A stretch of 64,000 nt of DNA from NCBI RefSeq assembly GCF_964340395.1, contig NC_135561.1, positions 20,250,240 through 20,314,239 on the forward strand, given 5' to 3'. Below, one piece after another: positions 47,226 to 59,986 of the stretch (position 1 is its first letter; each line of letters starts with the position of its first letter). The position numbers were made by a program, and so were the translations under genes. Source of the stretch: Glandiceps talaboti. Lineage: Eukaryota > Hemichordata > Enteropneusta > Spengelidae. The notes beneath the pieces were generated by a model, which ran no database searches, was not told where the DNA came from, and was given only the letters and a program-made list of their open reading frames with translations.

Positions 47226-47227
47226 AC

Positions 47228-48190
47228 CAGATTTAAACTGAATGCCTTCCACTAATTATGCAAATAACTCATTAAAATAAAAAAAAACTATGGTAACAGG
47301 CTTTGTTTTTGGACAAGCGTGCTTTCTTAAGTTAATGTATGTGCCAAATTATATGTTCCATTAATTATGCAAATTTTTCATTAAAACTGTACGCTATAGC
47401 ACCAAATTTTATAGGACGTACCTGCTTTGTTGTGGTTAACATTATGTACTAATTTGTATTGAAATTGAAGCATGCAGTCTTAAGATATAGCCTAATTACC
47501 GAAAATCATTAAGTATGCAAATTATTCATTAACACTGTAAGGTACATCAACTAACTTTATAGGACATACACAATTTGTTATGGTTAATGTATGTACTGAA
47601 TTGTATTGAAATTGAAGTATGGAGTCGTAAGATATAGCCTAATTACCAAGAATAATTAATTATGCAAATTATTCATTAACACTGAAAGGTACATCATCAA
47701 GCTTTACAGGATATGTGCGATTGTTATTGTTAACATGTGTACTGAATTATACTGAAATTGAAGTGGGTTTTCTTATGATATAGCCTAATTACCGAAAATC
47801 ATTAATTATGCAAATTTTTCATTAACACTATAAGGTACATCAACTAACTTTATAGGACATTTGTGTTTTCTTATGGTTAACGTATGTGCTAAATTATGTT
47901 GAATATGAAGTATGCATTGTTAAGATATAGCCTAATTACCAAAAATAATTAATTATGCAAATTATTCGTTAACGCTGTAAGGTACATCATCAAATATTAT
48001 AGGACAAATGTATGTTGTTATAACGAATATACTAAATTATATTGAAATTGAAGTATGCAGTCTTAAGATATTGCTTAATTATTTGATTTCATTAATATGC
48101 AAATTTCTCTAATCAAACATTAACCGATCTGGCTGAAAACCTAAACAGGTCTAGCTATTACCCTAAAGATTATATATTCCAAATTTCATT
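47228..48190. repeat. ~148-bp degenerate satellite with octamer motifs
   Basis: The unit includes ATTATGCAAATTATTCATTA, ACTGTAAGGTACATCAACTA, TTATAGGACATA, TTGAAATTGAAGTATG and AAGATATAGCCTAATTACC. ATGCAAAT cores lie near 47259, 47355, 47514, 47661, 47808, 47955 and 48101. The last unit leads into a CAGACAGACAGAC stretch (48226-48248), as at the end of family 6. Confidence 0.85.
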
Positions 48191-48289
48191 ATAATTGAGC
48201 CAGCTGAATTTTAGAAAATGATCACACAGACACACAGACAGACAGACATTTGTATTTTAATACCTCCCTTACCCTTATGGGAGGTAAAA

Positions 48290-49520
48290 ATGACTTGATT
48301 TGATATCAATTTGATCCAAATTTCATGCAATGTATGGTAACCCATGGTAACTGAGAATGGGTTTCAATTTTCTTGAAGACAGAGAAAGCTAAGGTGTTAA
48401 GATTTTATATTTCTGAGGTAATATACTGAAGGATTAAAATCTGCTGACAGCCAATAAGTACTATCATATTTAATGAATGTTTTAAATATAACAATGTATT
48501 CATCAAAAAACCCTCTACAAACTTATCAATTATTCGTTCATAGTTTATACATATCTTTTAATTCATTCTTATGAGTTTTTTTTCTTTGTAGTAATTTACT
48601 TATTCAGACATGTACTGCAATACTCTCATTGTATTTCAATGGGTGCAGTGTATCACAGAAATAGTCAGAAGCTAGTGGTGTCAAGCCATGCAGTCAAGGA
48701 GAACTTTGTTTACATCTCCACCCAATGATCTTTAGTTTCAGATTGCCATTTTCACATATTCTCTCACATAAGAGTTTGCCTACTGCATAGGCAAGCACAC
48801 GTTCAAGGGTTTTTATAGTATTGTTTAAGCCAAGCATTGGTGATCACTGGGAACCTTGCTAATGAACTGAGCAAAAATAACTGAATGTCTTCCAGTCTTT
48901 TGGAAATTGTAATATTGTCACAATGTCCACCTAGCATTCATTATGTATTAATATCTTCACATATTTTGTATTTGCTAAGGCGTAATCAACAAAATTTGTC
49001 ACGAGTGTTTTGAGCACACTTTGGGTAAGTTCTATAAACAACTTCTATTATCATGAACACTGTAATTTTTATAAAATATGTATTTAAGATCAAATAGTTG
49101 TTTTCATTCTGTCGTTGCATACTGTAATTTTGCATTTATAATATTCATACTTTATAATTTTATAATGAAACTGAATGTAATCAAATAACATGTTTTATAT
49201 CAATAAATATTGCAATTTTTATTAAATCAATTACCTATCGTTATTGCATAACAACATACCATAGCAAGCATAGTAAAGCATACAAAAATAACATACAGAA
49301 ATCAAGTGAATACAATACAGTCATTTAGCCAACTGCTGGAGGACTGTTTACATCAACAAGAAATTTTCCAAGAGGAAGTTTACCATTAGTGGTCAAAGTG
49401 TGCAAAAATTTACTTTTGTCATTTATGGCATGTAAATTTGAATTATTAAAAATATGTGACAAATTTGATAACACCGTCTTAATAATATCAAGAAAATTTC
49501 ATTTAGGAGGCGTGAATTCA
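48290..49520. other. Non-coding, no feature recognised
   Basis: AT-rich approach to the (AT)n tracts. No exon supported. Confidence 0.4.
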
Positions 49521-49523
49521 TTG

Positions 49524-49766
<243 letters not shown>

Positions 49767-49769
49767 TAC

Positions 49770-49822
49770 GCTCTGCCACTGCGGTATAGAGCACTGTCTT
49801 ATAGCAGATTGATACTCACCGA
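49770..49822 (-). promoter_or_regulatory. tRNA A-box-like motif 5' of the ribozyme
   Basis: Minus strand TACCGCAGTGGCAGAGCG (49786-49769) differs from the A-box consensus TRGCNNAGYNGG at one position and resembles a tRNA D-arm. It lies about 10 bases 5' of the ribozyme helix. No convincing B box is visible. A SINE-like, polymerase III-transcribed unit is possible. Confidence 0.35.
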
Positions 49823-49823
49823 G

Positions 49824-49932
<109 letters not shown>

Positions 49933-50136
49933 TAAAATAAAATATGTTATCAAATATTTTTATAATCTGCACTGTTATCAAATTAAATAATAATGTTCTG
50001 ATATCAAGAGAACCTCCTGTAAGTGTACCATAGTTTTATACATTATACATGACATTAAAAGTGTAATTATTGAAATGTGTTTCATGAGACACAAAACACA
50101 AATACACTATTTATTAAATATGTATGATAACTCAAA

Positions 50137-50456
50137 TAAGGCCTAATAAATAAATTATTTGATTTCGGTTACCCAACCCCGCCTAGTTTTCATGCCGACA
50201 CTAAGAAAAAAACAATAAAGTCTCGCAAGAAATAGTGGACATCAACTTGAAACTGACAATATAAACTGTTCTTCCAATCTGTAATGGCTGTACATCTGAT
50301 GAGAAGAAACCAATAACACAGAGACCATATGGAAAATAACTAGAAACTCACACATAAAAAAAAAACATTTAAAAAAATCAAAATAATAAATCTACCTACC
50401 CCACCTATTCTAAATTTGAGCATAATCGGAACTATACAACTTTTTTGTTAGACCTA
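50137..50456. mobile_element. MITE family 2, copy 3 (shorter)
   Basis: AAGGCCTAATAAATAAATTA on the left mirrors TTTTTTGTTAGACCTAAAG on the right. The core GTCTCGCAAGAAATAGTGGA and TGTAATGGCTGTACATCTGA is shared, with an internal deletion relative to copies 1 and 2. Confidence 0.85.
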
Positions 50457-50459
50457 AAG

Positions 50460-51050
50460 TCAGTGTCATTTTGTCTTTGTACACCAAAAATTAAAGTTAC
50501 ATATACATTGAACATACATAATACATGTACACATGTATGTGTACATGTATATTACAAGCCTAGGTCCTAACTGGTAGCGAACTTGTAAGTTGATAGCAGT
50601 TACATCATATAAAGCCTGACTACACTTTTCCTTTCAGTAAGTCTTTGAATAACAGCAGAAATCCTGTATGACTGTAAAAACTTGCATTATTGCACAAATG
50701 GTGTTTCTGTAAAAACATATGACTGGATGTCTTTGCCACGGCTGACACCACTTTATACAAGGATTACAATTGTGATCTCCAACAACTAACTTTCTATATC
50801 TATTTCATTGTTTTTGAATGGATACCAATCTGAATAGCACTTTATATTAATACAAAAAGCCTACTTGGAGACAACAGGTACATTAGGCAGTACACTTTAG
50901 ATATCCTAAGACGTGCATTCATACATTTAATTGCCCACTTGTTTACTCGTATAGACAGACTTGCAGATGATCACGCACATCTCATCTCAACTGATAACAA
51001 CTCAGCAAGGTAGGTTTAGAGTCACACTGAATGCGTAACAGAAATGGGAT
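50460..51050. other. Non-coding; weak family-9-like fragment
   Basis: AAGTTGATAGCAGTTA...CCTGACTACACTTTTCCTTT near 50586-50637 resembles the 67-bp unit of 61436-62249. Otherwise nothing. Confidence 0.4.
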
Positions 51051-51059
51051 AGCTTTAGT

Positions 51060-51360
51060 AAGCAGCCACTTTAATTGATACTAATAACTGTCTACAAACA
51101 TGGAGGTTTAAAGCATTAGCACTGAATACTACAGAAATAATGCACATAATACAGAGATGTATGTACTGAATACTATGGAAACAGGGTAGTTTAAGATAGT
51201 CACAGTGAATTCTACAGATACAAAGTAGTTGTAGTAAACACTTACTGGATACTACGGTACGCAAATGGGAGAGGTTTAAATAGTTTACACTGAATTCTAC
51301 AGAAGTGACGTACGTTTACAGAGTTACACTGAATTCTCCAGAAATGATGTACATTTATAC
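51060..51360. repeat. Degenerate ~45-60-bp tandem repeat
   Basis: CTGAATTCTACAGA(A)AT, GTACRTTTA and AGTTACACTGAAT recur with heavy divergence. An outlying unit (TGAATTCTACAGAAATGAGG) lies at 51769. Confidence 0.55.
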
Positions 51361-51369
51361 CAGAGTTTT

Positions 51370-52430
51370 CCGAAAACTAGCCCTGGGCCACTATTCCGAA
51401 AATCAGCAAATTCGGAACCACAACAGAGGAACTAAATAGAAGCTCAGGGTGATTATTTGGCAGTCTGCCAAATTCTCGTTTTATCATGATTTTTTTTGCA
51501 GATATCCACGATGTCTACACCAAGCATAGCCAAAAGACTGTTTTGAGAGGCATAACAATAAATAAAAACATGAAAACCTTTCAATTTGGAGTCTTCGTAC
51601 ACATACTCAATACACACACTCATTCTCAATTAGAAAGAGAAGATAAAAAAAAAATGATCAAATACTGAACATTGCCGAAAGCATTCACAATTCAACAGCA
51701 ATTGATAAATACAATACCAAATTGGAAAATATTTCACAGCTTCGCTTACAATTTGAGTATTAAACATTGAATTCTACAGAAATGAGGTGTCAGACAATCC
51801 GGGCAGCTTCCTACATCAGTGGCTACTCCACCCAACAAATAATCCCTATCTTGAATCAATAAATCACTCTCGTAATGTTAACATATCTGAGACAGCAGCT
51901 TATGTCAGGGAAAGATTTGGTGAAGTTACTTACTATATGATTATTTGTCATTTTAATCAGTACTCATGACATGGGCTTTAATATTATTTTGTCTGGATTA
52001 TAATCACCATATGTGGCACCATTCCTCACAGCTTTAATTTTCATTAATGTTATTTTTCAATTTTTGCTCTTCTGAATACAAACAACTATTCACAAGCATA
52101 TTGAGCTCATAGAGGTTTAAAAATCTATCACTTATAATGCTTTCAATATATTTCACCATATGTTGCTGTTTGTTCAGAACAGACATACTATATGGTTTCA
52201 CATACATGTATGTACATTGTTTAGATCATCAAAAATTCACTGTTTCCACGTACTACGATTTCAAATGGCTAATTCAAATTTTATTTTGTATTTTGTAAAT
52301 GAAGGAATGAAAATTTGAAGAAGAAAAAAAGTGCCTTCCTATCATTTGTATAATGAGAACAAAGAACTAAAGAATCCTTACTTATGAATCTGAAGTAATG
52401 TCACCTTCATTGAATTACATAATTGAATTC
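51370..52430. other. Non-coding, no supported gene
   Basis: The 60-codon plus frame 51787-51969 follows an acceptor-like TTCTACAG, but that motif is part of the repeat next door; not called. Confidence 0.4.
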
Positions 52431-53990
52431 CTTTCATCTGTAAAGTGTGAAAGCCCATCTCTTGCTAGTCATCCCTTGATAGATATAGAATATTGTATGG
52501 CTACATTGCTTTAATCTTGACCATAAATGATGTGGAGTGAAACAAATTCCTTCATCTCTTCATGGTATTACAATCTCCCTCTTATCCTTACAGGTACAAT
52601 TACCTTTCACAAAACTGGTGCAATATAACTTTCATCAAATCATGCATGTAACAAAATCTTTTCAACGCCATGTTGTGAAATTCTCTCTCTGTCTTTTCCC
52701 TTGATTTGAAAACAAATTGAATGGGAACACATTAATTTTATCCTGGCGATCAAATGATGTGTAGGAAATGCACCCCTTTCATCTCTTAAAAGTCTAGTAC
52801 ATTCCATTGCAATCTCACTCTTATCTGTATTGAGATAGAATTACAGGTGCAAATATCTCATTTACAACCAGAACAATGTCACGTGACATCCATTTCAACC
52901 ATTAAATGGAATACAAGGTACCAAATCTGTGATCTTCATGGTCTTCAAATCTCCAATCCTCTTTGGAGATGCAATTATTACCTTATTTAATACCACTTTC
53001 ATAAGTATGACTTGACGAGGTCCCTTCCCCTGTATGATGTGAAAGTCTCTCTCTGTCCCATCCTTAGATTAGATATCAAATTCAAATAGATCCAATCACT
53101 TTTATCTTCACCATCAAATGATATCTAAGGAAACAAAACCCTTTTATCTCATAAAACATTACAATATCCCTCTTATCTGTAGACATCAATTATCTTCAAT
53201 CGAGGTAATATGAATTTCATCTTGACAAACAAACAAACATAAGGAAATAAAATCATTTCATTTCTCCTTGGCATTATGTACAGTTTCCCTCTCATCCTAA
53301 AGTAAAATAATCTTCTTTACAACTGGGGCAATATCACTCTTATTTTGACAATCAGATGCTATACGCGTAAATTATCCTTAGAGATGCATTTACTTTTAAT
53401 ATATGTATGAATAAATTATTTAACAAAATCTTTGTGAGCTGTCTTTTTTCCTTGATTTGAAAGCAAATTATCAAATGGGCCGCATTATCACTTTCATTTT
53501 GACCATCAAATAACATTTGTACAAACAAATTCCTATTACAAAATTTAAAAACTTCATCATGATACACTTTCCATAGTCTTCAAACATCTGCCTATCTTTA
53601 GAGGTATATCCCTTCATCCAGACTTTAATGGTATTGAAATCCCCTCATATCCATAGAGGTACAATTACCTCAGTAACAAATATGTGTAACTTTCATCCAG
53701 ACCATCACATCATACATAATGGAACTACGTTCTTCCAGCTCTATCAGCCCTCATATCCTTGAGGTACAATTACCTCACTACAAATCTATGTCAATGTCAA
53801 CTTCATCTACACCATCACATCATGTGTAATGGAACTAAATTCAGCTTTATTGTGTTAAATCCCCCTCGGCTCCTTTGAGATATAATTACCTCACTTACAA
53901 ATCAAGTACTATGTCACTTTCACCCAGACTGTTATATCCTTTGCCAGGAAACTAAATCTTTCCATCCTAATGGTGTTAAAAATTCCATCC
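52430..53990. repeat. Degenerate ~115-bp tandem array, about 13 units
   Basis: Recurring order: TTTCATCTC..., TTACAATCTCCCTCTTATC, GAGGTACAATTACCTC, TTACAA..., (A/C)TATCACTTTCATC, GACCATCAAATGATGT, GGAAACAAAATC. Unit starts lie near 52548, 52660, 52777, 52930, 53025, 53142 and 53252, and continue to the end. Neighbouring units are too diverged for a recent minisatellite. Confidence 0.7.
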
Positions 53991-54570
53991 AATCCGTGTG
54001 TAAGAAACAGTAATCTTATGAAACAAACTGAAATACTACAATTCCACTAAAGTACTACAATTCCTACACAGAGATTTCACAAGAGTTCATGACAGAGTCT
54101 GATTTCCTGTTTTGCTTTTTACTCCCAACAGTTCCTGTTCAGTAAACCTTTTGGTGAGCATGAAAATAACAGGAAATAATTTGGCTTACATCAAGATTTG
54201 AATATGGGAAGAAGTCGGCAAGGAAAAAGAGAAAGTGATCGAAAGTATTGAACGCAATTTGCTAACAAAATTACCATGCTTTCAAGCTGTTTTCTAGGTA
54301 ATCTTAAAAGCATGATACTGTCAGATATATCTACACAAGAGAAAAGAACTTTCTACAACCATATTTCTATCATTAGTAGCCTTATTTTCTTTTATGAGAA
54401 AGTGAGTGTGTGTATGAGTGGTGTACTTGTTTGTGTTTGAGTTATGTAATAATGAATGTACATTCTGCAAGTGTAGAACTATAAATTTATAAAATATTGC
54501 TCACAACTATATAATTTGCTTTCACTTTATTTTTGCAACAAAGTTTTCAATACATAATATATCTTTACTA

Positions 54571-54718
54571 CATTCAACAGTTTGACATTATTTTTCCAAG
54601 CCCAAGGCATTCAACAGTTTGACATTATTTTCCCAAGCCCAAGGCATTCAACAGTTTGACATTATTTTCCCAAGCCCAAGGCATTCAACAGTTTGACATT
54701 ATTTCCCAAGCCCAAGAC
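54571..54718. repeat. 37-bp minisatellite, four copies
   Basis: CATTCAACAGTTTGACATTA then TTTTCCCAAGCCCAAGG, near-identical copies. Confidence 0.95.
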
Positions 54719-54719
54719 A

Positions 54720-55305
54720 TGTGGGGAGCTTTTCATTTTTCATTTTTAAAAAAACGACCAGCAAACTAATCAAATTTGATGTCATATCGTGCTTGATCAA
54801 ATTTAGATGGTTGCCTTGACGACATGCAGCGAGATTCTTACTAGTAAACCATTAACTGTTGACCCCTACCCTAAAATCTAAGGTAAATGTACTTCCCTTT
54901 TACAATGTCAATGCAATCAATTACTACTAGTTCTATTCTTTGTCATGCTGACTGACAGTACAGTTGAACAGGGTGGAAGAAATAATGAAAATAGAAATTG
55001 CTGTTGATGTGTTGAGAGCTGCACAAAAACAATGTATGTCAAATTTACATGGAATTATACGACTGCCATTTAACGTAATTGAGGAACTGTTTTATTTATG
55101 CCATTGCACTGATACAATCAAAGATTACCATTAAGGGAATCTCTGCTGCACAGGTGATTACTTTGGAAATCATTAAATTTAATAATGCAAAATTGAAAAA
55201 TGCACTCAACAATACCAGTAATATAGAAAATCCAATTGTTACAAATATTTCTTGTAGTGATTACATGTACATGTACGTTAACTATAAATGTTTAGATTGG
55301 AAGTC
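54720..55305. other. Non-coding, no feature recognised
   Basis: Leads into the 54-bp array. The 138-codon plus frame starting 55079 gets most of its length from the array. Confidence 0.4.
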
Positions 55306-55307
55306 AC

Positions 55308-55845
55308 GGCGCCATCATTCGATATGTCTTAGAAGCAACACTCACAGCAGTACAGAATTCACAGTGTCATCATTCGATATGTCTAGCAGTAACACTCATA
55401 GCAGTACAGAATTCACAGTGTCATCATTTGATATGTCTAACAGTAACACTCATAGCAGTACAGAATTCACAGTGTCATCATTCGATATGTCTTAGCAGCA
55501 ACACTCACAGGAGTACAGAATTCACAGTGTCATCATTCGATATGTCTAGCAATAACACTCATAGCAGTACAGAATTTACAGTGTCATCATTCGATATGTC
55601 TAACAGTAACACTCATAGCAGTACAGAATTCACAGTGTCATCATTCGATATGTCTTAGCAGCAACACTCACAGGAGTACAGAATTCACAGTGTCATCATT
55701 CGATATGTCTAGCAGTAACACTCATAGCAGTACAGAATTCAGTGTCATCATTCGATATGTCTTAGCAGCAACACTCACAGCAGTACAGAAGTCACAGTGT
55801 CATCATTCGATATGTCTAGCAGTAAAACTCATAGCAGTACAGAAA
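55308..55845. repeat. 54-bp minisatellite, ten units in a three-unit higher order
   Basis: Unit: GCAGTACAGAATTCACAGTG, TCATCATTCGATATGTCTAG, CAGTAACACTCATA. Successive units cycle TCTAGCAGTAAC, TCTAACAGTAAC, TCTTAGCAGCAAC (about 163 bp). A 54-bp unit keeps frame and reads SSTEFTVSSFDMSxSNTH, but every third unit has an in-frame TAG, so it is not coding as it stands. Confidence 0.93.
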
Positions 55846-55965
55846 TACTTAACATTAATATAATATATTACACACCTCATTTTTCTCCAGATATTAATTG
55901 CTTGACAGGCACTGAATATTTCTTAACACAAAAATTTTACTCAAATTTTTTTTTTTAAATGAATA

Positions 55966-56018
<53 letters not shown>

Positions 56019-56057
56019 CTGACTGATTGGTCAATCGATCGATCGATCGATCGATTG
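55966..56057. repeat. (GATT)n-(GATC)n compound microsatellite
   Basis: About 14 GATT units, two GACT units, then GATC units. Same order as 6420-6482. Confidence 0.95.
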
Positions 56058-56059
56058 AT

Positions 56060-57475
56060 ACATTGCAAGGGGTTTTTAGTTCCAGGTTTGGTTTATCCAT
56101 TTCAAATGCTGACAACCATGTAAATATTGACAATCAGCCCTTGCTCAAATCATCTGATTTAACAAGATAACTGTTTGACCACTTGGCTAGTCTTGTGGTA
56201 CCAGCTACTTTGGAGAAGTCATAGTGTAACATTTACATAGCAAATGGGTGCAACCATGCATATTTAAAAGAAACAGCCGCATCACAAATTACCATATATG
56301 GCAGATTAGCCATATAAGGGCGTGCTTCATATGCAAAACCCCCACATTTTCAGTATCTTCAAAATGGGATTGTATGCCATTAAATAAGACCCTTGATTAT
56401 TTCAAATTGACAGTATATCATACAATCTAGATGCTAGACCCTTGAGCAATCCTGCTAACTTTAAGAATGACCTATTATGCCAAAGGTGCTATCAAGAGCT
56501 TGTGAAACTGTGCACCAGTGGAGCTGTCATACCAGTTTTTTAGTTTGACAACCTTCTGAGTGCAGATCAGAGGTCTTTTTAAAAGATTATATATCTTACA
56601 GCAAACAAGACAGCAATTTGTTAAATGTCAATTTCCTCCACAGGAAACTCAGTCTTCCTTCACTGTTACATATAGTACTGTGTGTCTATTTAACATTAGC
56701 TGTACACTATGCATTCAATAACATACTGCGGTGAAAATTTATAACAACTCAGATACTCTTTAGACTAACCAAGTAAACAAAATGTACAATATTTTATTCC
56801 AATCAAAATGCAAAAGTTCAATTTTGACGGCAAATCTGCTGTTGACATTATACAAAGTTATCAAGAATTAGTAAGTCAAACAACATATTGTGTTTTTCAT
56901 GATACTTCAACATATTTCCAGTGTTTGCCATTTGCCATTAACTATTGAAATCCTTTTAGTGAATACACTGCAAGTTTATATATTTAATTTGTGTTAGTCA
57001 CTGTACCCTGTTTGGTAGGTTAACAAGGATCAATTCTATCAAGGCAAGAGAAAAAATGTGTTGTGAAAGCACCTTTATTGTGTTTTGATAAAAACAAAAT
57101 TACTGAAAATTAACCAATTACACAAGTAGTAAAAACTACTGCTAAAACTACAAAAACTACCGCTTTTGCACTAACAAGATTGCCTTGGTACAAATACATT
57201 TTCCTTGCATGTGCCCATCAATAGCCTTGTTGTCATCACATGCTTTATTTCACCAAAGACATGGTTAAACCTCTTCTTTGCTTACCATCTCTTTAAAGAT
57301 AAAGCACACAGGAAAACCAATACAACTCATACAGCAGGTAGAGAACAAGGAAATCCACTTACACTTAAGCTTTAAAAGCTGTGTATATGCGATGTATATC
57401 TCTACATGTTACACACTGACAGACATGGAAATGAACTTAACCTTGAAGACGAAATGTCAAGGGTACTGCTCCAAT
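56060..57475. other. Non-coding, no supported gene
   Basis: Short isolated frames (56248-56430, 57278-57511) without splice or family support. Confidence 0.4.
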
Positions 57476-57479
57476 ACTG

Positions 57480-57770
57480 TAAGGATGGCTCTTTTTATGT
57501 TTCTCTGTTGACATACATTTCTTTGATTCAATGAATTAAAAATTGGTGCCCTCTATGGCCAGATCAGAAAAAGATTATAACATCACATGACTGACCCTAC
57601 ATTTCTTTGGTTTCAAGACAATAATTTTACAAATCAATGCCCTTTTATGGCCAGATCAGGAAAACTGTATTACCTCACTGATAGTAAAACGGCAGTTGAC
57701 ACCACAACCATATATCTGTTCTAAAATTATTCTTCATCACTGAGATTTGGGATCTTCAATAAAACATGTT
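57480..57770. repeat. Dispersed family 7, copy 2
   Basis: TGGTGCCCTCTATGGCCAGA, TGACTGACCCTA, CTTTTATGGCCAGATC, CTGATAGTAAAACGGCA and CTGAGATTTGGGA match the unit order at 2925-3425 (two units plus the 3' flank). Confidence 0.7.
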
Positions 57771-57811
57771 TCATATTATCCTTCTGATTGTAATTGTCAT
57801 TACTTAGTTTG

Positions 57812-57908
57812 AAACCAGCTAAAACTGGTTAAAACTTATTTAAACCGATTAAAACTGGTTAGAACCAGTTGGAAACTGGTTAACACCACTTAAAACAGGT
57901 TAAAACCG
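57812..57908. repeat. Short alternating palindromic AACTGGTT repeats
   Basis: AAACTGGTTAAAAC, GGTTAGAACCAGTTGGAAAC, TGGTTAACACC: AACTGGTT and its complement AACCAGTT alternate at about 14-bp spacing. Confidence 0.75.
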
Positions 57909-58224
57909 AAAGGATTTTATAGCACCATTAACATACACACTTACTTTTTTTTTCTCTTTCCTTTTAATTTTTTAATCAAGTGAGCCACCATTTTAAAGGT
58001 GTTACAGAGAGAACGTATCATTAAATAGGGCGCCCTAAAAGTACAATAACACATATGTTGAGATTGTACTCAGTAAACAAGTTAAAAGATCAGAGAATTG
58101 AATATGCCCTGAAGAGTGCATTATGCTATAATTTTGCATTACCAGGTACTTGTCAGATGTATAGTAGCGATAGTTGCCTTACAGAATTTTGTGCTACATT
58201 TACTGTGCAGAATGTGTGGGTTTT

Positions 58225-58545
58225 TTTTCATTCTGTTTTTGGCTGGGAATTGCTCCCAGCGATTTCCTTTTTGTGTGGACAACTACATAAATTCAGTCAG
58301 GTTTGGGAGTATATGACATGGCTATGTTGCATGCTATATATCAGGTTGCTGTTGAACTATTAAGGCTTTCCCAGTCAGTCCGCAGTCTATCCCAAAGTTG
58401 CCAGGGCCCAACAACATAGTACCTGCAGGCTCCATGTGAGTAATCATCCCCAACTGTTCAAGTCATTACTCCCGGATTCCCCAAAATTTGACTGCTAATC
58501 CTAAACTCTAACCACTACACCACAGGGAGTCAGTGTGCAGACTGT
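58225..58545 (-). mobile_element. tRNA-derived SINE, second family
   Basis: The minus strand starts CTCCCTGTGGTGTAGTGGTT (A box, tRNA-like), has GGGGAATCCGGGAGT where a B box is expected, and ends GGAAATCGCTGGGAGCAATT with CCCAGCC. The 3' block folds as CTGGGA-GCAAT-TCCCAG and is shared with 8388-8480. Overlapping plus frames near 58055-58363 are not genes. Confidence 0.7.
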
Positions 58546-58867
58546 ATTTACAATATAGTTTCATGTACCCTTGGTACCTACTACTAGCTAAACATACACA
58601 ACTTTTAGTACTCCACTGCCTTGTTCATGGATGGTGGTTTCAGTCACCCTCCATAAAGCAAGATGTTCAAATTAAAGTTTACTGAAATTAAATAAACTGC
58701 AGTCCAAAAATACTTTATTTTGTCTGTATATTAAACTATCATTGTCAACCTGTCCTGACAATACATTGTACACTGAATAAACAACTTTCAAAAAGACACT
58801 GATAAAACTAATCAATATACGAAAACATATAATGAAATTGTTGATTTTAAATTGTGCAAAACATCTG

Positions 58868-59170
58868 GTGTCTTGACAAATAAAATGTATTTTTGAGGTC
58901 ATCATCAAAGGTTTTCCCATAAACCCATGCAGGAAATCTCAAAAATTGCCAAACATATATGAAATATATGACTTCTTTACAAGATTTCCAAATTGAGTTA
59001 AAGCCAAATTACCAAAGTGGTATTTTATCAATAACTAAATTCATAATGTAAGTTGATATCAGTAATGAATACACGTATACTAAAGGCAGAAGAAAGGACT
59101 CACATACTGGACTCAATACTACAAGTATACATGTACTAAAGGCAGAAAAAAATGACTAACATACTGGACT
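58868..59170. repeat. Dispersed family 9, copy 2
   Basis: GAGGTCATCATCAAAGGTTT, TCCCATAAACC, GGAAATCTCAAAAATTGCCA, AAGTTGATATCAGTAAT and two units of TACTAAAGGCAGAA...ACATACTGGACTC. Confidence 0.75.
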
Positions 59171-59217
59171 CAATCAACAGAAACTGAAACACTTCTGAAT
59201 AGAGGGAATGCAGATCG

Positions 59218-59372
59218 ACAGACAAACACCATAGAATCAACAATAGGCATACACATAGCCGCTAGCTGGCGGGGACACAGACAGACACCGTTCGTAGAAT
59301 CAACAATTGGCATACACATAGCCGCTAGCTAGCAGGGACACAGACAAACACTATTATCGAGAATCAACAACA
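59218..59372. repeat. ~70-bp tandem repeat, about two copies
   Basis: GAATCAACAAT(A/T)GGCATA, CACATAGCCGCTAGCT and GGGACACAGACA(G/A)ACAC repeat; GCTAGC is palindromic. Confidence 0.85.
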
Positions 59373-59379
59373 TAAAGAA

Positions 59380-59925
59380 TGCTTACCATTAATGTGAACG
59401 TTAAAGAGTATTTATCATTATCCTCAAGCTATGATTACCAATGGATGAAAGATTGTGTTTTCAGCATAACAAACACAGACTTTAATATTATTATCATCTC
59501 ATACTGCTTGGAAGTTTCTCAATATCTGGTTCAATATAAATCTCATATGCCAAACATTCTTTTATAAGAGAGGTCGGTTATCTCCTTATCTTTTTATTTA
59601 AATTATGGAAAAATTCATGTAAGCTGGAATGTTTAGAATCGACTTCACAGAAAGTGTATATGACCTTAACCATAACGATGTCATCTCCATGGTAATAGCC
59701 ACAAATTTGCTTCCAACAATTCTATAACCTGAAGGTCATTGATGTCAGTGTTGTCATAGCAACTAATGATTGTAATCAGAATGGCCAATAGGTAACTTAG
59801 TTTTGGATGCAATCAGGGACTTGTTAATAGAAATGAAATGAACTTCAGTGGAATATACAACAAGGTCTCCAAAAAGCATTGTATAGACTCTGTACTGAGG
59901 AGTTAAAGGGACCCAAGCTGAGTTT
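59380..59925. other. Non-coding, no feature recognised
   Basis: No supported exon. Confidence 0.4.
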
Positions 59926-59929
59926 ATAT

Positions 59930-59986
59930 ATGGGTGGGTGGGTTGTGGGGTGGGTAGGTGGGTTGTGGGGTGGGTGGGTGGGGGTA
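59930..59986 (+). repeat. GGGT-rich, G-quadruplex-prone tract
   Basis: Successive GGGTGGGTGGGTTGTGGGG units: more than eight runs of three or four G within 57 bases on the plus strand. Confidence 0.85.

Noticed and set aside
51787-51969. 60-codon plus frame as an exon
   Set aside because: The acceptor-like TTCTACAG belongs to the neighbouring repeat unit; no donor phase or domain support.
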